Shown here: positions 23,380 to 35,397 of the stretch, piece by piece
Layout: the number at the start of each line of letters is the position of its first letter
How positions within the stretch are numbered: the stretch's first letter is position 1
NCBI GenBank assembly: GCA_025786725.1
Contig: JAHLTZ010000014.1
Coordinates: 557,139 to 621,138 of the forward strand
DNA length: 64,000 nucleotides
Reading direction: 5' to 3'
Origin: Syncephalis fuscata
Taxonomy: Eukaryota > Zoopagomycota > Zoopagomycetes > Zoopagales > Piptocephalidaceae
Made by a program: the position numbers and the translations under genes
Notes under the pieces: generated by a model
The model's input: the letters and a program-made list of their open reading frames with translations, nothing else
What the model was told of the DNA's origin: nothing
Database searches by the model: none

Positions 23380-24500
23380 TCACATCGCGCATAAATGGCA
23401 TAGTCTATACACATAGCATATTGGTATCTCAGCATAACCATAGAGTTAAATATCTCACACAATATACACAATTAGCTAGCTGTATTACTACCACATTCTA
23501 TCCCCCCCGTTAAATACCCGCCACCTTATACTATTGCACTCTATTGCTATTCTACTGCTTGTTTCAACAAATCACTATTACTATAAAGCTTTATATCATC
23601 GTTATCTACATCATAGTCGTGGTCTTTATGGTCAACATTTCTATTATAGATACTACGCCAGCTCTAATCCGTCGTGGTACTGAATTTCTTAAGCAATGTT
23701 GAGAAATCAAACCAACACTGGTAAGATTAAGGAACGTGGATAAGACACGAGAACAATAAAACAAAACTTAATAAAAGAATTGGAGTAGGGATAATGCCGA
23801 TGTCTATTATTACGGAAGTTATGCGTATTTATACTAACTGATTAAAATATCCACGCATATTTTAAGTAATCAACGTTGTACATGAGTACGTCGTTGATTC
23901 TCATATTAAAAATAGCTCGCGTTACAGTATGTTGCAATAACAAGAAATATTTGATAATATTATATTTATTAAAATTATGTCTAATTATTGTGATTATTAG
24001 CCAGTAAGTCGTGATTATATTTGCTTATTGATGTTTTAATTAATGATTGCTTATTAATATATACTGTGTAATCAACACCATTTGGTAAGAGTAAACTTAA
24101 CATTAAACAATAAATTAAATGTTACATTAAAATATTAATATCCTAATTTAATTAATAAGAGGTAAATCACAATGAAGATTGCTAGCTATTTAACTAAATA
24201 ATTATGTCTAAATTACCAATCTAATGCTACTAGATTGTAAGTGATGCGTATATTAATTAGTTATGCATTAACTGAATGCTATAAACTGCGTGTAGTAATA
24301 TCAATGAGACTTAAGTGGCATTGAGTATAAAGTATGTATTTATAAATACAACGTAATTAAATCTTTCAAAATATTGGCATTGGAAGTGTAATTAAACCGT
24401 TAGTTTGATATGCTTTAAATATAAGCTTGGCAAAAAAGCAAGATAGTTTAGCAACTGCCATCCAGTTCATTCCCATATCAATCTTTATCCAATGCTTCAA
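23380..24500 (+). pseudogene. Broken paralogue of the micro-exon secreted-peptide gene
   Basis: Matches the micro-exon locus from promoter to 3' UTR in opposite orientation. The exon-1 equivalent, 23583-23676, is also exactly 94 bp and reads KLYIIVIYIIVVVFMVN...ALIRR, aligned with KLSIVVIYTIVVALVAI...ILARR, but the ATG is ATA and the donor gtatgt is gtactg. Downstream, a few array units survive: ttattag|cca|gtaagt at 24001-24003 and actag|att|gtaagt at 24234-24236 are intact in form. Others are damaged: ttg|gtaag at 24081-24086 lacks the AG, there is a 2-nt version at 24160-61, and gag|act|taagtgg at 24309-11 has lost the GT. The 3' UTR match resumes at about 24,393. The missing start codon makes it unlikely to encode the same product. 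Confidence 0.7.
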
Positions 24501-24539
24501 TCCATACACTTTTAACTACTGACTTAATTATATTACAAA

Positions 24540-25358
24540 CAAGCTTGCATTTAGCTGTCTATTCAACTATGTAAACTTGTACTAATAAGTATATGGTTTC
24601 AATTTAAGTATTCATAATCAGATTGCTATGTCTATGATTATGTATGACGTACACAATAAATATTAATAGCAGACATATATAATTATAACGCATTGCACCA
24701 GCATGAGCCGATTCAATAACAGAAGGCATCATTAGATAGAGGAAGACAAGTAGAGCATAAAATGAAATAGATGAAATTGAACAGCTGAACATTATTTAAT
24801 TGAATATGTGGTATAAAAGTAGTTGCTACTTACTAATTACTATGTTCTGTTTTCTCATGCAAGCATTGCTGGATGCATGGTACAATTTGGATTAAATACT
24901 TGAATCAACAACACTGCAACAAATTTAACTAAGCAATAACAAAATATAGCATAAATACCAATGCTATATTAAGATAGTCATATGCATAAGTATTTGTGTG
25001 CATATCAATGTATATCTTTTATGGCCAGTAGTCATTTGGGCTGAAGACTTAGCCTACGGCATATCTAAATTATTTATATCATAGTATTACTTTTATTAGT
25101 TTTTTGATAATTAAATAAAATTAATATTCTGTAAATCTACATACATATTATCATTTCTGATATATGGTTTATTCGTTTTATTAATAAAATAAAAATAAAA
25201 GTTTGCTAGTAAATCTGATGGTCTCTTTGTTGTTTGATAGAAATGTGCGTATATCTATATTTGAAACAAAATAAAACTTAAATTTAACTAAATTAGAGCT
25301 TCCACAGCATGTGGCCTAAACGTGAAGAGTAAAGCAAGTTAATGCTTGATGCGTGTTG
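24540..25358. other. AT-rich intergenic DNA
   Basis: No ORF with coding character. Mixed AT-rich sequence with short direct repeats and no recognisable RNA gene. Confidence 0.5.
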
Positions 25359-25808
25359 CTACAGCTGTTTATAGCTGTAAGGTTGGCAGATAGTTGTGAT
25401 GATATTAATAAATTCGTGGTGTAATTTCCATATTAAAAATAGATTGTAAATAATATTTTGCTTAGCTTTTGGAATATTTTGACTGCATCGGTTGCACTCC
25501 AGTTGACAAAGATGGTAATAGTTTATAAACATGGAATACGCAAATAGCACCCAAATAACATGAGCAACTAACGCTTGGATGGTTTTAGCTATTTGCTTGT
25601 TTTTACAAATGGATTTTACTCTGGTCTTAACTACTGAAGCACTGGAAACTTTATACTTTACTTTGCCGGTGAGCATTGATGCTTTTATGCCAATGTTTCT
25701 AGTGTAATTACAATATTATAAACATATTTAATTAGTTTTTTATCTAAATCATTACATACCTTTTTTAGCTTTGCTTTTTTTACAGGCTGAACTGGATTTA
25801 CGCTTCAT
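25359..25808 (-). CDS. Possible small Lys-rich protein, two exons
   Basis: Not recognised. An ATG at 25808-25806 opens a 49-bp exon (MKRKSSSACKKSKAKK) ending at a GTATGT donor. The next exon starts at 25681 after an aaaag acceptor and continues in frame (SMLTGKVKYKVSSASVVKTR, then NKQIAKTIQALVAH) to a stop at 25359, 123 aa. The first 55 residues are strongly basic; after that the sequence becomes hydrophobic and AT-driven (VIWVLFAYSMFINYYH), which may be a membrane segment or read-through into an intron. Only the splice geometry supports it. Confidence 0.3.
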
Positions 25809-27119
25809 AGTGTCGATACAAGCGCAAATATACAAGAGTGTTTACAATATTTATGAATTTGTACTTATAGTGTGTACAAATAACAATAAAGGTAGAACGT
25901 GTAGCCTTTATTTTATTAAAATAAACCATGACATTTATGTAAGGCAGTTACGCGTAGAATAGCAGAGTGAGCTTGTACTATATTCTTGCATCTACTGTTC
26001 CATGTACTACTGCATTATTTGATCCTCTTATTACTACATCTCTATTTTCATTTTCACATCAACTTGCTAATATGCAAAACCAAAGCAGTATTTGTCTTAT
26101 ATAGTTTAATAGAAATGTATTTTATTTATATTGAGCACAATGACAATAATTGAGACGATTAAATTAATTTATTTTTAGTCGCTATTTGTCATTTGCATCC
26201 ACTCTTATTACACTTGGTTCTTTTAACCAATTCTTTTATTGTGCTTCTAGCTTCATTTATCTTCCGTTTTTCTACTATCATTTCTTTATAGTTTTGTTTA
26301 TTTCTTGTAGAAAATTATAAATAACACAATGCTTAATTGATGCATAATGATTTTAATGACTTGAACATTCTAGTATCTGTTGGATTTAAATACTTGAAAA
26401 CAGCTGCCGTTTCCCTTACATAATACTAATATTCTTTCAAAAGGTTTGATAGGATAATTGGCACAATGATAGTGCGCAATTAATAATGTTTGATATAATT
26501 ACAGTACCATCAAAACAAACCACTCGGATCAAGTATTCGAACTGCTGCTATACGATTTATTTGTCTATTTATAATAAAATCGTTATTTTAATCTATAAAT
26601 TTAAAATTGGTTTTTTATTATATTCATGTCTTTAGTAATACAAAATATTTGGCTATATGCTACAATTTATATAAACAGTGTAATGTTTATGGCACAGTTT
26701 TTAGCAATAATCAATTTTATTTGCTTTTTTGGATATTTATGCTTGCAAAAATAATAGCCACACAAAGATGATAATGCTACAATAAACCACAAGTGTATTT
26801 TGCACAATTCAATATCTATAGATAGAAATGAAAATGTTGCTTTAAAACATTTGTAGTTTCAGGATCTTATTGAGATGTGGAGATTAGTTGCTTATGACCT
26901 AATCCATGTGCTCCTTTCACGTTTTTCATACATAAATGTATATACCATATTTTTCCAATCTAAGAGTAAATGCATCGGCTATTGCGTGCTATATTTTGCT
27001 ATAAATATCTGCATTTTCGGCATATCTATTCGTCTAATCATCACATCATACTTTTCTTCTCACGTACTAGCTTCATAAAAAGTACAGCCTTTTAATCGAA
27101 AATTGAACCTTGACAAGAC
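25809..27119. other. AT-rich intergenic DNA
   Basis: About 1.3 kb without convincing genes. A 67-codon frame at 26875-27078 is hydrophobic and has no start context or splice support. No RNA gene seen. Confidence 0.5.
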
Positions 27120-28284
27120 ATGTTTACGATAAAGTTCATTTTTGCTATCACTACCACTGCACTCATGCTAGTGTCGATTACCAAGTCACACCCGCTAATG
27201 GCATGTAGGTTTATTCAGTTCCGGACCCACTGCAAGTGCTTATTACAATTCGTCTGTATTATTTACTAACAGTATTATTCATGTAGAGTTTATGACGATT
27301 AAATTGGATGGCAAAACTGATCCATTTGCCATGCATAATCTCAAGCTTATAGGCAAAGAATCCAATATTAGGGGCGTACATTATATTGACGGAATGCAAA
27401 GAGAAGATCCGATTCAACTTGCATGTGGATCAACTTCAAATACAAAAACTACGCCCTTCAGGTATACGAGGCAAGTCTTATAAAGCAGCAAACATACAAA
27501 ACTGACGAGTATAATCAATTACAGGATTTATTGAAATCCAAATTGTTATACAAACCCTACAAAGATTTTGAAGTTTTGTTACCTAAAGAGCAATTTATAT
27601 TACCTGGATATGTTAAATGCTATATTTTACCATATATGAAATGTGAATCAAAATACGATCCTGTTTCTCAAGACTTTGGAAGGTATGTCAAATTTAATAG
27701 CCATCGCTTTTACATAGTAATAGTTATTCTAAATTTTCAATTAGTCATGTGGTTAGTAACTTAGAATATCTAAATCATATATGGAAAAAAATTGAAGAAG
27801 GTAAAGGCTTGGATTATCTATATATTGTAAACTAAACCATGATTAGCGCTAGATATTATAAAAAAAGAGGGATGGTACGCCAACGGGGATATTGGAAGTA
27901 AGTAAAGCATATTGCTGTTGCTGTTATTTATATTAATGTTACTGTTAGATATTTGCTTCACTGGGAAGGAAGAAAACTCCAAAATGCTCTTTACCGGATT
28001 TGATTATACTTTTCCAGCAAAAAAGCTTACTGAATTTCAAGAAAGTGATAAAATCCGAGAAATCAATGAGCATATTACAGGACAAACTTTAGATAAACTC
28101 TCTCTCTCTTTAAGATACGAATTTATATATGCGCTTGGAAAAAAGAGAGATATAAAACGGAAACACTCTTGGGCCCCCCAATAGCCGTGAACGCGAACCA
28201 ATTTCGGTACTGATGTCATTATACAGGTACACTAAGTATCTAGAGCCATTTAACAATTTGTTATTGCCTCTACGTGAAGAATAA
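27120..28284 (+). CDS. Putative secreted protein with frame breaks
   Basis: Not recognised. The ATG at 27120 begins a signal peptide (MFTIKFIFAITTTALMLVSI, then TKSHPLMAC). Likely exons: 27120-27208, 27273-27682, 27745-27800, 27847-27897, 27949-28284. Conceptual segments: MTIKLDGKTDPFAMHNLKL, then YEASLIKQQTYKTDEYNQLQ, LLPKEQFILPGYVKCYILPY, LEYLNHIWKKIEE, ALDIIKKEGWYANGDIGN, ITGQTLDKLSLSLRYEFIY. The frame changes near 27,440-27,470 and again near the C-run at 28,171-28,176. After the second break a coherent tail (NSREREPISVLMSLYRYTKY) runs to TAA at 28282-28284; without it the frame stops at 28184. Either an assembly-damaged gene or a young pseudogene. A cysteine-poor secreted effector or enzyme is possible, but function is unknown. 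Confidence 0.45.
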
Positions 28285-29189
28285 CGAGTTTTACAAATAA
28301 TTAATGTTTGTTCAATAAAACAATATCATGTTATAATTCAATTGCTACAGCTGTGTAATATTTAATGTTGATTATTTGTTTATTAAATAATGGCATTTCA
28401 TGACTTTTGTAGAAACTATGGATATGTAATTGTCAGTATTTTTGTCTGGTTTAATCGAGTCGTTGCATTGCATAGCTAGTTTCCAAAAAAGTTTGCTTGT
28501 CAACTATAATGTTTTTGGACTGAATACTATATATGTGTGATAATGTAATATGTACGCGAAAAAGTCATATTTTTATAAAATAAAGGGACATATATGAACT
28601 TTGTTGGAGATTTATTTAAAATAACTATGGAGAAATATTCAAGTATTTTCACATAGCTATTTTTGTAAATGTAACAATATGCATATTACACACTCCTTAT
28701 TTTCATTTGTTATATTTCAATTTATCCTCTTGCATTCTTTTCTGCTTAATAGCTATAATAAACTTGTAAAAAGATAATACTATAAAGCTTTAAAAGTAAA
28801 AATATAACAGCAAAAGCGAAAAGATAGTATGATGTAAAAACAAATAATATTTAAATTTAATACGCTTCTTTTATTATGTATTTCCGCTACTCCTTATTGT
28901 TGTATTTCCAACTATTTTCTATTGCTATATCGTTGTTTCTTCTAAACTGCACTTTTTAATTATTTTATTGCTGCGCCCCTGTATTTCTATTGTTGCATCA
29001 ACTGTATATGGTAAATGGTGTGCATTGCATTTGCCAACAAGGTTATGTTTACTTGTTTAATACAAAACAAATGATTTTACTTTAAGATAGTTATTGCACT
29101 AATATAGTGTGTTGTGTGCCATTTCGCATTATTGTTAGCATCGACGTTTTATAAGCATTTTTATCAATTATTTATTATCGTTTGAGGTC
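28285..29189. other. AT-rich intergenic DNA
   Basis: No coding signal. A/T-rich with a CT-rich stretch near 28,900-28,990. Confidence 0.5.
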
Positions 29190-29440
29190 AAATGACTAGA
29201 TTTAATAGAATTCGCGTAATTGAATTAGACAATCAATCTATTGAACATGAGCCGGGTGAGTGACATATGTTATCAAAATATTTATCGTTGTAGAATTATT
29301 ATCCAGTACACCTATATCACTCCCACTATGTATCATTCTATGATATACTAGAGACAGTTATGTCTATTATAGACATTAACGAATCTCATTGTCATGTACA
29401 TTGTAATCTCATTATCGGTATTGACACCTTTGCTTGCTCA
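29190..29440 (-). repeat. Repeat family B copy
   Basis: The reverse complement aligns with 36,960-37,220. Shared strings include tatatcatagaat, actggat, catgttcaatag and tgattg, in the same order. Related pieces lie at 47,060-47,250 and 47,690-47,830. Diverged and without coding capacity. It lies in the upstream region of EMC6. Confidence 0.5.
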
Positions 29441-29656
29441 GTCATAGCACTGAATTATTTATATTATCACACTGTCATCCCTTTGATCATCAACTGGTAT
29501 TTGATGACGTTTAGGTAAGTGTGTTTAGTAGACAAACAAATATAATTATAATTTTACACCATTTGTTCTTCACCCATCCATCTTTTTTGTTGTACGTGCG
29601 GCATCTTGACTCTTCAAGCTATATTCATACCGTTATATACCATCTTTACCTTCAGT

Positions 29657-29989
29657 ATGTCAAGCACCACTGCCTCTGATGAGTCGCGTTACGTATTGGC
29701 ATATGTGACGCAGAATCAACGCGTCATTACTTATTGTCGCAGTGGCTTCTCGGCCGTTTCTGGCAGTGCAGCAGGTATTCTTGGACTAACTGGTCTATAT
29801 GGCTTTTATTTTTACGTCGTAACAACCATCATCATGTCGGGATTGCTATGGTCGCTTAAAACTGCCGGCCAACCGTTGCGGTATTTCCGATCAACAAGCG
29901 AAGTTGTATGGGACGGCGTTATGGGCGGTCTATTCTCATACGTGCTCTTCTGGACGCTATTATACGGCATTGTTCACGTTTACGACTAG
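29657..29989 (+). CDS. EMC6: ER membrane protein complex subunit 6
   Basis: Core subunit of the ER membrane insertase EMC. Single exon, 110 aa, the normal size. It begins MSSTTASDESRYVLAYVTQN; the ATG at 29657 is chosen because the frame upstream has no other ATG. The family pattern is present: NQRVITYCRSGFSAVSGSAA, GILGLTGLYGFYFY, a second hydrophobic segment TTIIMSGLLWSL, then the loop RYFRSTSEVVWDGVMGGLFS and a last membrane segment YVLFWTLLYGIVHVYD. These are the three transmembrane helices of EMC6. It lies convergent to WDR3, 163 bp between stops. Confidence 0.9.
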   Translation: MSSTTASDESRYVLAYVTQNQRVITYCRSGFSAVSGSAAGILGLTGLYGFYFYVVTTIIMSGLLWSLKTAGQPLRYFRSTSEVVWDGVMGGLFSYVLFWTLLYGIVHVYD

Positions 29990-30152
29990 CGCTTGTTAAT
30001 CATTCACACTAAAAACAAACGCACACTTAATAGTAATCAACATGGCGATAATAGCAAAATATCTGTGTTTAAGAAATAAATCCACCGTGAATATAATAAT
30101 AGTAGTAATAAAGCAATTGACGATTTATTAATAAGAGACATGTTAGCAGTGT

Positions 30153-33100
30153 TTAAACTGTAACAAATTTACGCTTTTTAGCAGATTTATCCTCATTCTC
30201 ATCTATATTTTCAATATCATAAAAGTCTGCCTGATGATTGGCCTCCCAGTCACGTCGAATATGCTGTAAGGCAACTGTATTATAGCCGAGTATATCCTAT
30301 TTAATAAACCTCTATTAATATCGCTACTTTTTGTTTGGTCAAGTCATTGTGGTCTACCTTTTGTTTGCGTAGTCCTACACGCAAATGTTCACGAATTGAA
30401 TCGAGCATGCTACGCATTAATCGATTTGCTACAATTGGTGCATGGAAGGTCCGTAGAATAAAGAACAGAACACGACATGTCAACGCAGTATTCCATTCCT
30501 GTAATAATGTATCAATATAATGTAAACTATACTAATTCAGCCTCTTACTTTACGAGCCCATATATCAAGATAAGACATAAGTGACATAATCTTCTCGAAA
30601 GGTAACACGAGTAATGCTTCATCTAAATCACTCGATCTAATCTGTTCCAATGTACGAAGAACATATCGATCGGCCGATATATCGCCCATAGCCAGTAGAA
30701 TAGGATTACGTGGCGGTGGTGGCGGGTCTTGTCCTTTACTTAACATCTAATAACACAATTGATATTAATATTTATCATACTATATAGTCTATCTATGGAT
30801 ACTACTTACCTCTTCATAGGCATTGGTTGTTGCTTTATCTTCATCGGCAAGTTCGATTGCTTCTAAAAGTCGTTCACCTGCCTTTAAAGTCTCCATTGTT
30901 TGTTTACCAGCGGTGTCCACTTGATCATCCCCATCTCCAGGCGATGCATCATTAAGATTGGTTTTTTCTAATGCGTCTGTCAATGTTGTCTCGTATGCTT
31001 TATCCATTTCACGTTCACGCTCTTCTTCCAAAAACAGCTAACAACATGGTTAACAAAGCTGTTACATCATTACAACTAGACCGTACCTGCTCATCGGTAC
31101 GTGTCCAAACACGAATAGACCGATCTTGAGAACCGGAACAAATGAACGCTCCATGCTTAGCAATAGCCAATGACCATACTTCTCCGTGATGTCCTTCCAG
31201 TTGCATAATATTCTCAAACTATATTTATTAGATTAGTTATTACTATTATTATTATCATTATTATTTACCTTATCACCATCCCAGTATTTAACAACATGAT
31301 CTTTACCAGCTGTAAAAAAGTAATGCGTTCCATGGACAAATTGAACTCGCATGATACTTTCTTGATGAGCAAATATCGATTTATGACAATCACCAAAATC
31401 AAGACCCCATAGTTTAACATTCTTATCGGCTGAACATGTCACTAGCAAGTTGCTGTCACTCGAAATATCCATTGATAATACTGGTAGCTATAAATAATAT
31501 AATTAACAAACAGTATAGAATAAACACAAATGAACCACTTACCTTATGGCCATAAAGAGAAAGAAAGAATTTAAGTGTATCGTGATAAAACACCTTAACG
31601 GTAGCATCTAATAAAGCCACGGCGACCAATCGCTGATCTGGACTATATCGTACACATAAAACATCATCCGACATTTTTAGAGTGCGCATAAGTGTTAAAG
31701 TAACACGTGCAGGGCCCTATTACATTATTATTATTATTATTAAGACTGTTATTAACACAGCTATTACTTACATCTTCTAATGGAGTTCGATCGAAATCCC
31801 AAAATTTAACGGTTTTATCCGCACTGCCTGATACAATGCCCTTCTTGTCTGGACGCATAGCTATTGACCAAACAGCTCCTTGATGTGCATCAATGGATTC
31901 GAGTAATGACGATGAAGCAATATCGTATAGTTCTAATTGACCGGTTTTTGTACCAATTAATACCTAAATAACTGTTAAATGGCTGTATCAATACATAAAT
32001 ACTTTTTTGTAATTACATGCTTATTATTGGGAAGAAATAGACTGCACAAAGCATAGCCACACTCCATTGATCGAATACATGTATTGGTGTGAACATTCCA
32101 GATTTTTAACATATCTAATAGATGGCATAGTGTGCTTAGTATTGCTTATTACACTACAGCCAATTGACATCACTTACTATTAGAGGCGGAGCATAAAAGA
32201 TCGTCATCAGAGCTAAGTGCTAGTGTACGCACATCAGAACGGTGACCTTGCATATCTGTAGTATATAATTTAGATGGTCCAGGTGTTTCTACACTTTTGT
32301 CTTTAGAAGGGAATGGTACGTTGTAAACTTCGAGCATATTATTATTTAACGATACAAGAATCTAATAACAGTTATAGCTATAGTTATAGTTATTACAAAT
32401 TATCCCATCCATTTACCTGGGATGCTTGAACACGACTTGATTCTTTTTTGGGTGAGAAATCAGCAGATCTAATTTTAGCCGGTGCATGAATGATCTGGAA
32501 TGCAGTAATACGATCAGATGCCGTAACTTGTTCTGTAGACATTACAGCATCTTCTTCATTATCGTCTTCTTTTCCAGATTGGCCAGCCTTTTTACGCTGC
32601 TTCTCTCGATGACGTTTAGCTCGTCGTTGTTGTTTCTTTTGTATTTCCTCTTCTGTACGAATTCTAAATACTTCAATTACTTTATCGGCTGATTGGCACA
32701 TTAAAAATCGTCCCTTGGGATGAAATTGCAGCGTGGTTGCTCTTTCTCTACTTTGTCGTTGAATTGCTCCATAGAATTGAATGACTTTTGCATCCTAAAT
32801 AATAAACATATGCTATTAATTATACAGCTGTTATTTCATATCGACGACTTACTGCGTCCTTTTCCATTGCCATATTCTCTTGATGAAGTAGTTCACCATT
32901 TAAGTGCCAAGCCTTTAATTCTGCATCCACACTAGCTGTTACCATTAACATTGCTGTTTCATCAATATCCATCGACCAAATCTCGCCACGATGTGCAACA
33001 TGTGTCTCCAAACAATGCTGTGTCGTCAAATCCCATAGCTTCAATAGTGTATCCTTGCCCGTTGAAATAAGATAGCCGTCGCGGCCAATTGATAGAAACT

Positions 33101-33624
33101 TTACTGCTGTAATCATATCACGATGGCCACGCAAACGATAGAGTCCAACCTCACCAACAATATCCCATACAATAAGATTTGTATCACGAGATCCAGATAC
33201 AAGTCGATTACCGCTGGCATCGAATGATAAAGCGGATATAGCACTCTTATGTCCATTAAATACTACTGAAGAGCTATGTGTCGTTAAATCCCAAATACGA
33301 ATAGCACCATCGGTGTATCTAAAGAGCGCAAGTAGATGTATAGATATAGCTATTAGTTGTCGGCCTTTATCAGTATACAACTACTTACCCCACGGCAAAG
33401 TCTTTATTATTAGGACTACGCGCAATACACGATACTTGAGCCTTATTATCGCTATCGTGCCAGCGTTCAGCCTGTATACCTTTCTTAAGATCCCACACGA
33501 TCACATCTTCCAACGCAGGCGCAATAGCCAGTTTACCCGTAGCATCATAGACAGCATTACTCAAGCCACTTGTAATAACGCCAAATGAGCTTGTTTGCTC
33601 GTAACGTAAATACGCTTTAACCAT
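30153..33624 (-). CDS. UTP12: WD40 protein WDR3 / Utp12 (Dip2), SSU processome
   Basis: UTP-B subcomplex subunit needed for 18S rRNA processing in the nucleolus. Thirteen exons (minus): 33624-33389, 33318-32853, 32794-32417, 32361-32178, 32114-32017, 31963-31772, 31716-31543, 31487-31269, 31218-31087, 31037-30810, 30746-30549, 30498-30328, 30296-30153; 939 aa, close to human WDR3. Starts [17 protein letters not shown], typical for the family. Two beta-propellers of WD40 repeats follow (IRIWDL, LIVWDI, LLKLWDL, LKAWHL, LKIWNV, VKFWDF, VKLWGL, VKYWDG, IRVWTR), with a Lys/Arg-rich insertion ([17 protein letters not shown]). The C-terminal Utp12 domain is about 780-900 ([36 protein letters not shown]). 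The last intron is only 31 nt. Paired divergently with LCP5/NGDN. Confidence 0.95.
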
Positions 33625-33766
33625 AACGAGAACAAGCAAGCCAATGAATGCTTGTATATGTGCGTACACGTAAAATGGAATAACAAAGTGTAGAAAAAGA
33701 AAAATGTTTTTTCTTTTTTTTAATAGTAACTTTCTCCTCTCACTTTAATAATTCCTCTCATTCACG
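33625..33766. promoter_or_regulatory. Shared divergent promoter of UTP12 and LCP5/NGDN
   Basis: Only 142 bp lie between the two start codons, so both ribosome-biogenesis genes must draw on this interval or on each other's 5' ends. It contains a poly-pyrimidine/poly-T block (ttttttctttttttttaa) and CT-rich flanks. No PAC or RRPE element of yeast type is seen. Confidence 0.6.
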
Positions 33767-35297
33767 ATGGCGAGTGTGGTTATGGTCAAAGGTAGTGCGT
33801 TAAAGACGACCGATGGCTTATAGTATATTTAACATGATTCATTTAGATGATAGCCAACGGTTTGCGACAATTGTAGAGGAATTGGGTCAGCATTCTGATG
33901 CATTAAAAAAACAAATTGCCGAACTTCGAAAGCGGTAAGTAGTCTATAACCGTAGCAAGTATATTTATCAATAGTATAATAATTATTGTTGTTTAAATAA
34001 ACAGCGTTTTAGATGGAGAATTATCAACAAGTAATGGTATTAGCTTACTTGAAGTGAAATATCGTAAGTAATAGCCACTGTTACTAGCTATTTAGCTAAT
34101 AAATCATTTAATAGACACACTATTGCAATATATTACGCAACTAGTCTATGTAATTGGTAGAAAACTACATGGCGAGCCATTGGAGAATAGTGCAGCTATT
34201 GATGCGCTGATCCATGATCGTATTATACTTGAGAAAGTGAAGCCGATTGAGCAAAAACTTAAATATCAATTAGATAAATTGATTCGAGCGGCTAGTCTTG
34301 GCGCATCAGCAGGCGGTAATGAACAAGGTTAGTATTATATAAATATAAAATACAAGATATACGAATAAATACCAATGACTTTGTAATAGTCAATCCATAT
34401 AGCTTTAAACCAAATCCACAACAATTGGTGGGCGCCAATGACGATAACGATGCTGAAAAGGGACAAGGTAATATTTTAACAATTAATAGGGGAAACAAGC
34501 TTATCAAAGCGATTGTATTAGGTGGCGATAACGATACAGACGATGAAGGCTCCAAACTATACCGTGCACCACGTCTGGCACCTGTACATTATGATGAGGG
34601 CGCTGGTAAGTGTACTAGCCAGATAGTTATATAATCTATCATTCTAAATGCATTCAATTTAGATGCTAAAGAGAAGCGAAAGAAGCATGAACAGCGTTTA
34701 CTTGAAAAGGCCGCCAAATCACGCTTGATTCAAGATTTGGTCGCTGAATATGATGATCGACCTGAACAGATGGGTGTAGAAGGAGGTGCTCGAGATGGAT
34801 ACGGTGGCGATGATGCGCTTGAAAAGCGCGAGAAAGAGAGGACCCGCTACGAGGAAGATAACTTTACACGTCTTTCGCTTTCTAAACAAGAAACCCGCCG
34901 TATGCGAGATGGTGGCTTACATCGATTTACAAATGAATTCAAGGTATAGTTTGTATTTCTGATGATATACTATTATGTCTAATTTTTTAAATAGAATCTT
35001 AATGATTTTTCAAATCTGGCTGGTATTAATGCCGTTGAGCAAGATGATCGCCAACGACATAATCTACTTGGTCGTAAGGAGCGTCGTCACGAAGAACGAG
35101 CGAATATGGAAAAGGTCAGCTTAATAGTATTTATATGGCTATTTATTAACCAATACGCGCATTGTTTTATTTAGATGGGAGCGAGAAAACGCAAAGGAGG
35201 CGTTGAAGCGGTCGTTGAAGATGATCGTATTGGTTCTGGTTCTGGTGCCTTCCAGCGAAGCAGAAAGAATGAAAGCCGACGTAAGCGTCGTAAATAA
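33767..35297 (+). CDS. LCP5: Neuroguidin / Lcp5, Sas10-Utp3 family
   Basis: SSU-processome factor of the Sas10/Utp3/C1D family. Eight exons: 33767-33791, 33847-33934, 34005-34063, 34115-34327, 34390-34605, 34663-34943, 34995-35114, 35175-35297; 374 aa. Family features in order: ISLLEVKYHTLLQYITQLVY, the signature IILEKVKPIEQKLKYQLDKL, the short NPYSFKPNPQ motif, YRAPRLAPVHYDE, LIQDLVAEYDDRPEQMG, YEEDNFTRLSLSKQETRR, FSNLAGI, and a basic tail NESRRKRRK. This matches neuroguidin almost block by block. A possible intron in exon 5 (34,468-34,490) is left unspliced because reading through keeps the frame. Convergent with the NDUFAF3-like gene, 100 bp between stops. Confidence 0.93.
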
Positions 35298-35397
35298 AGG
35301 CCATTTGATGATTTTACTATTATCATCAATGCTACAGCGATTAGAAATAAATAGCATAAATCAATAGACATGGTGTACTAGTAGTCGTATACTGTAT

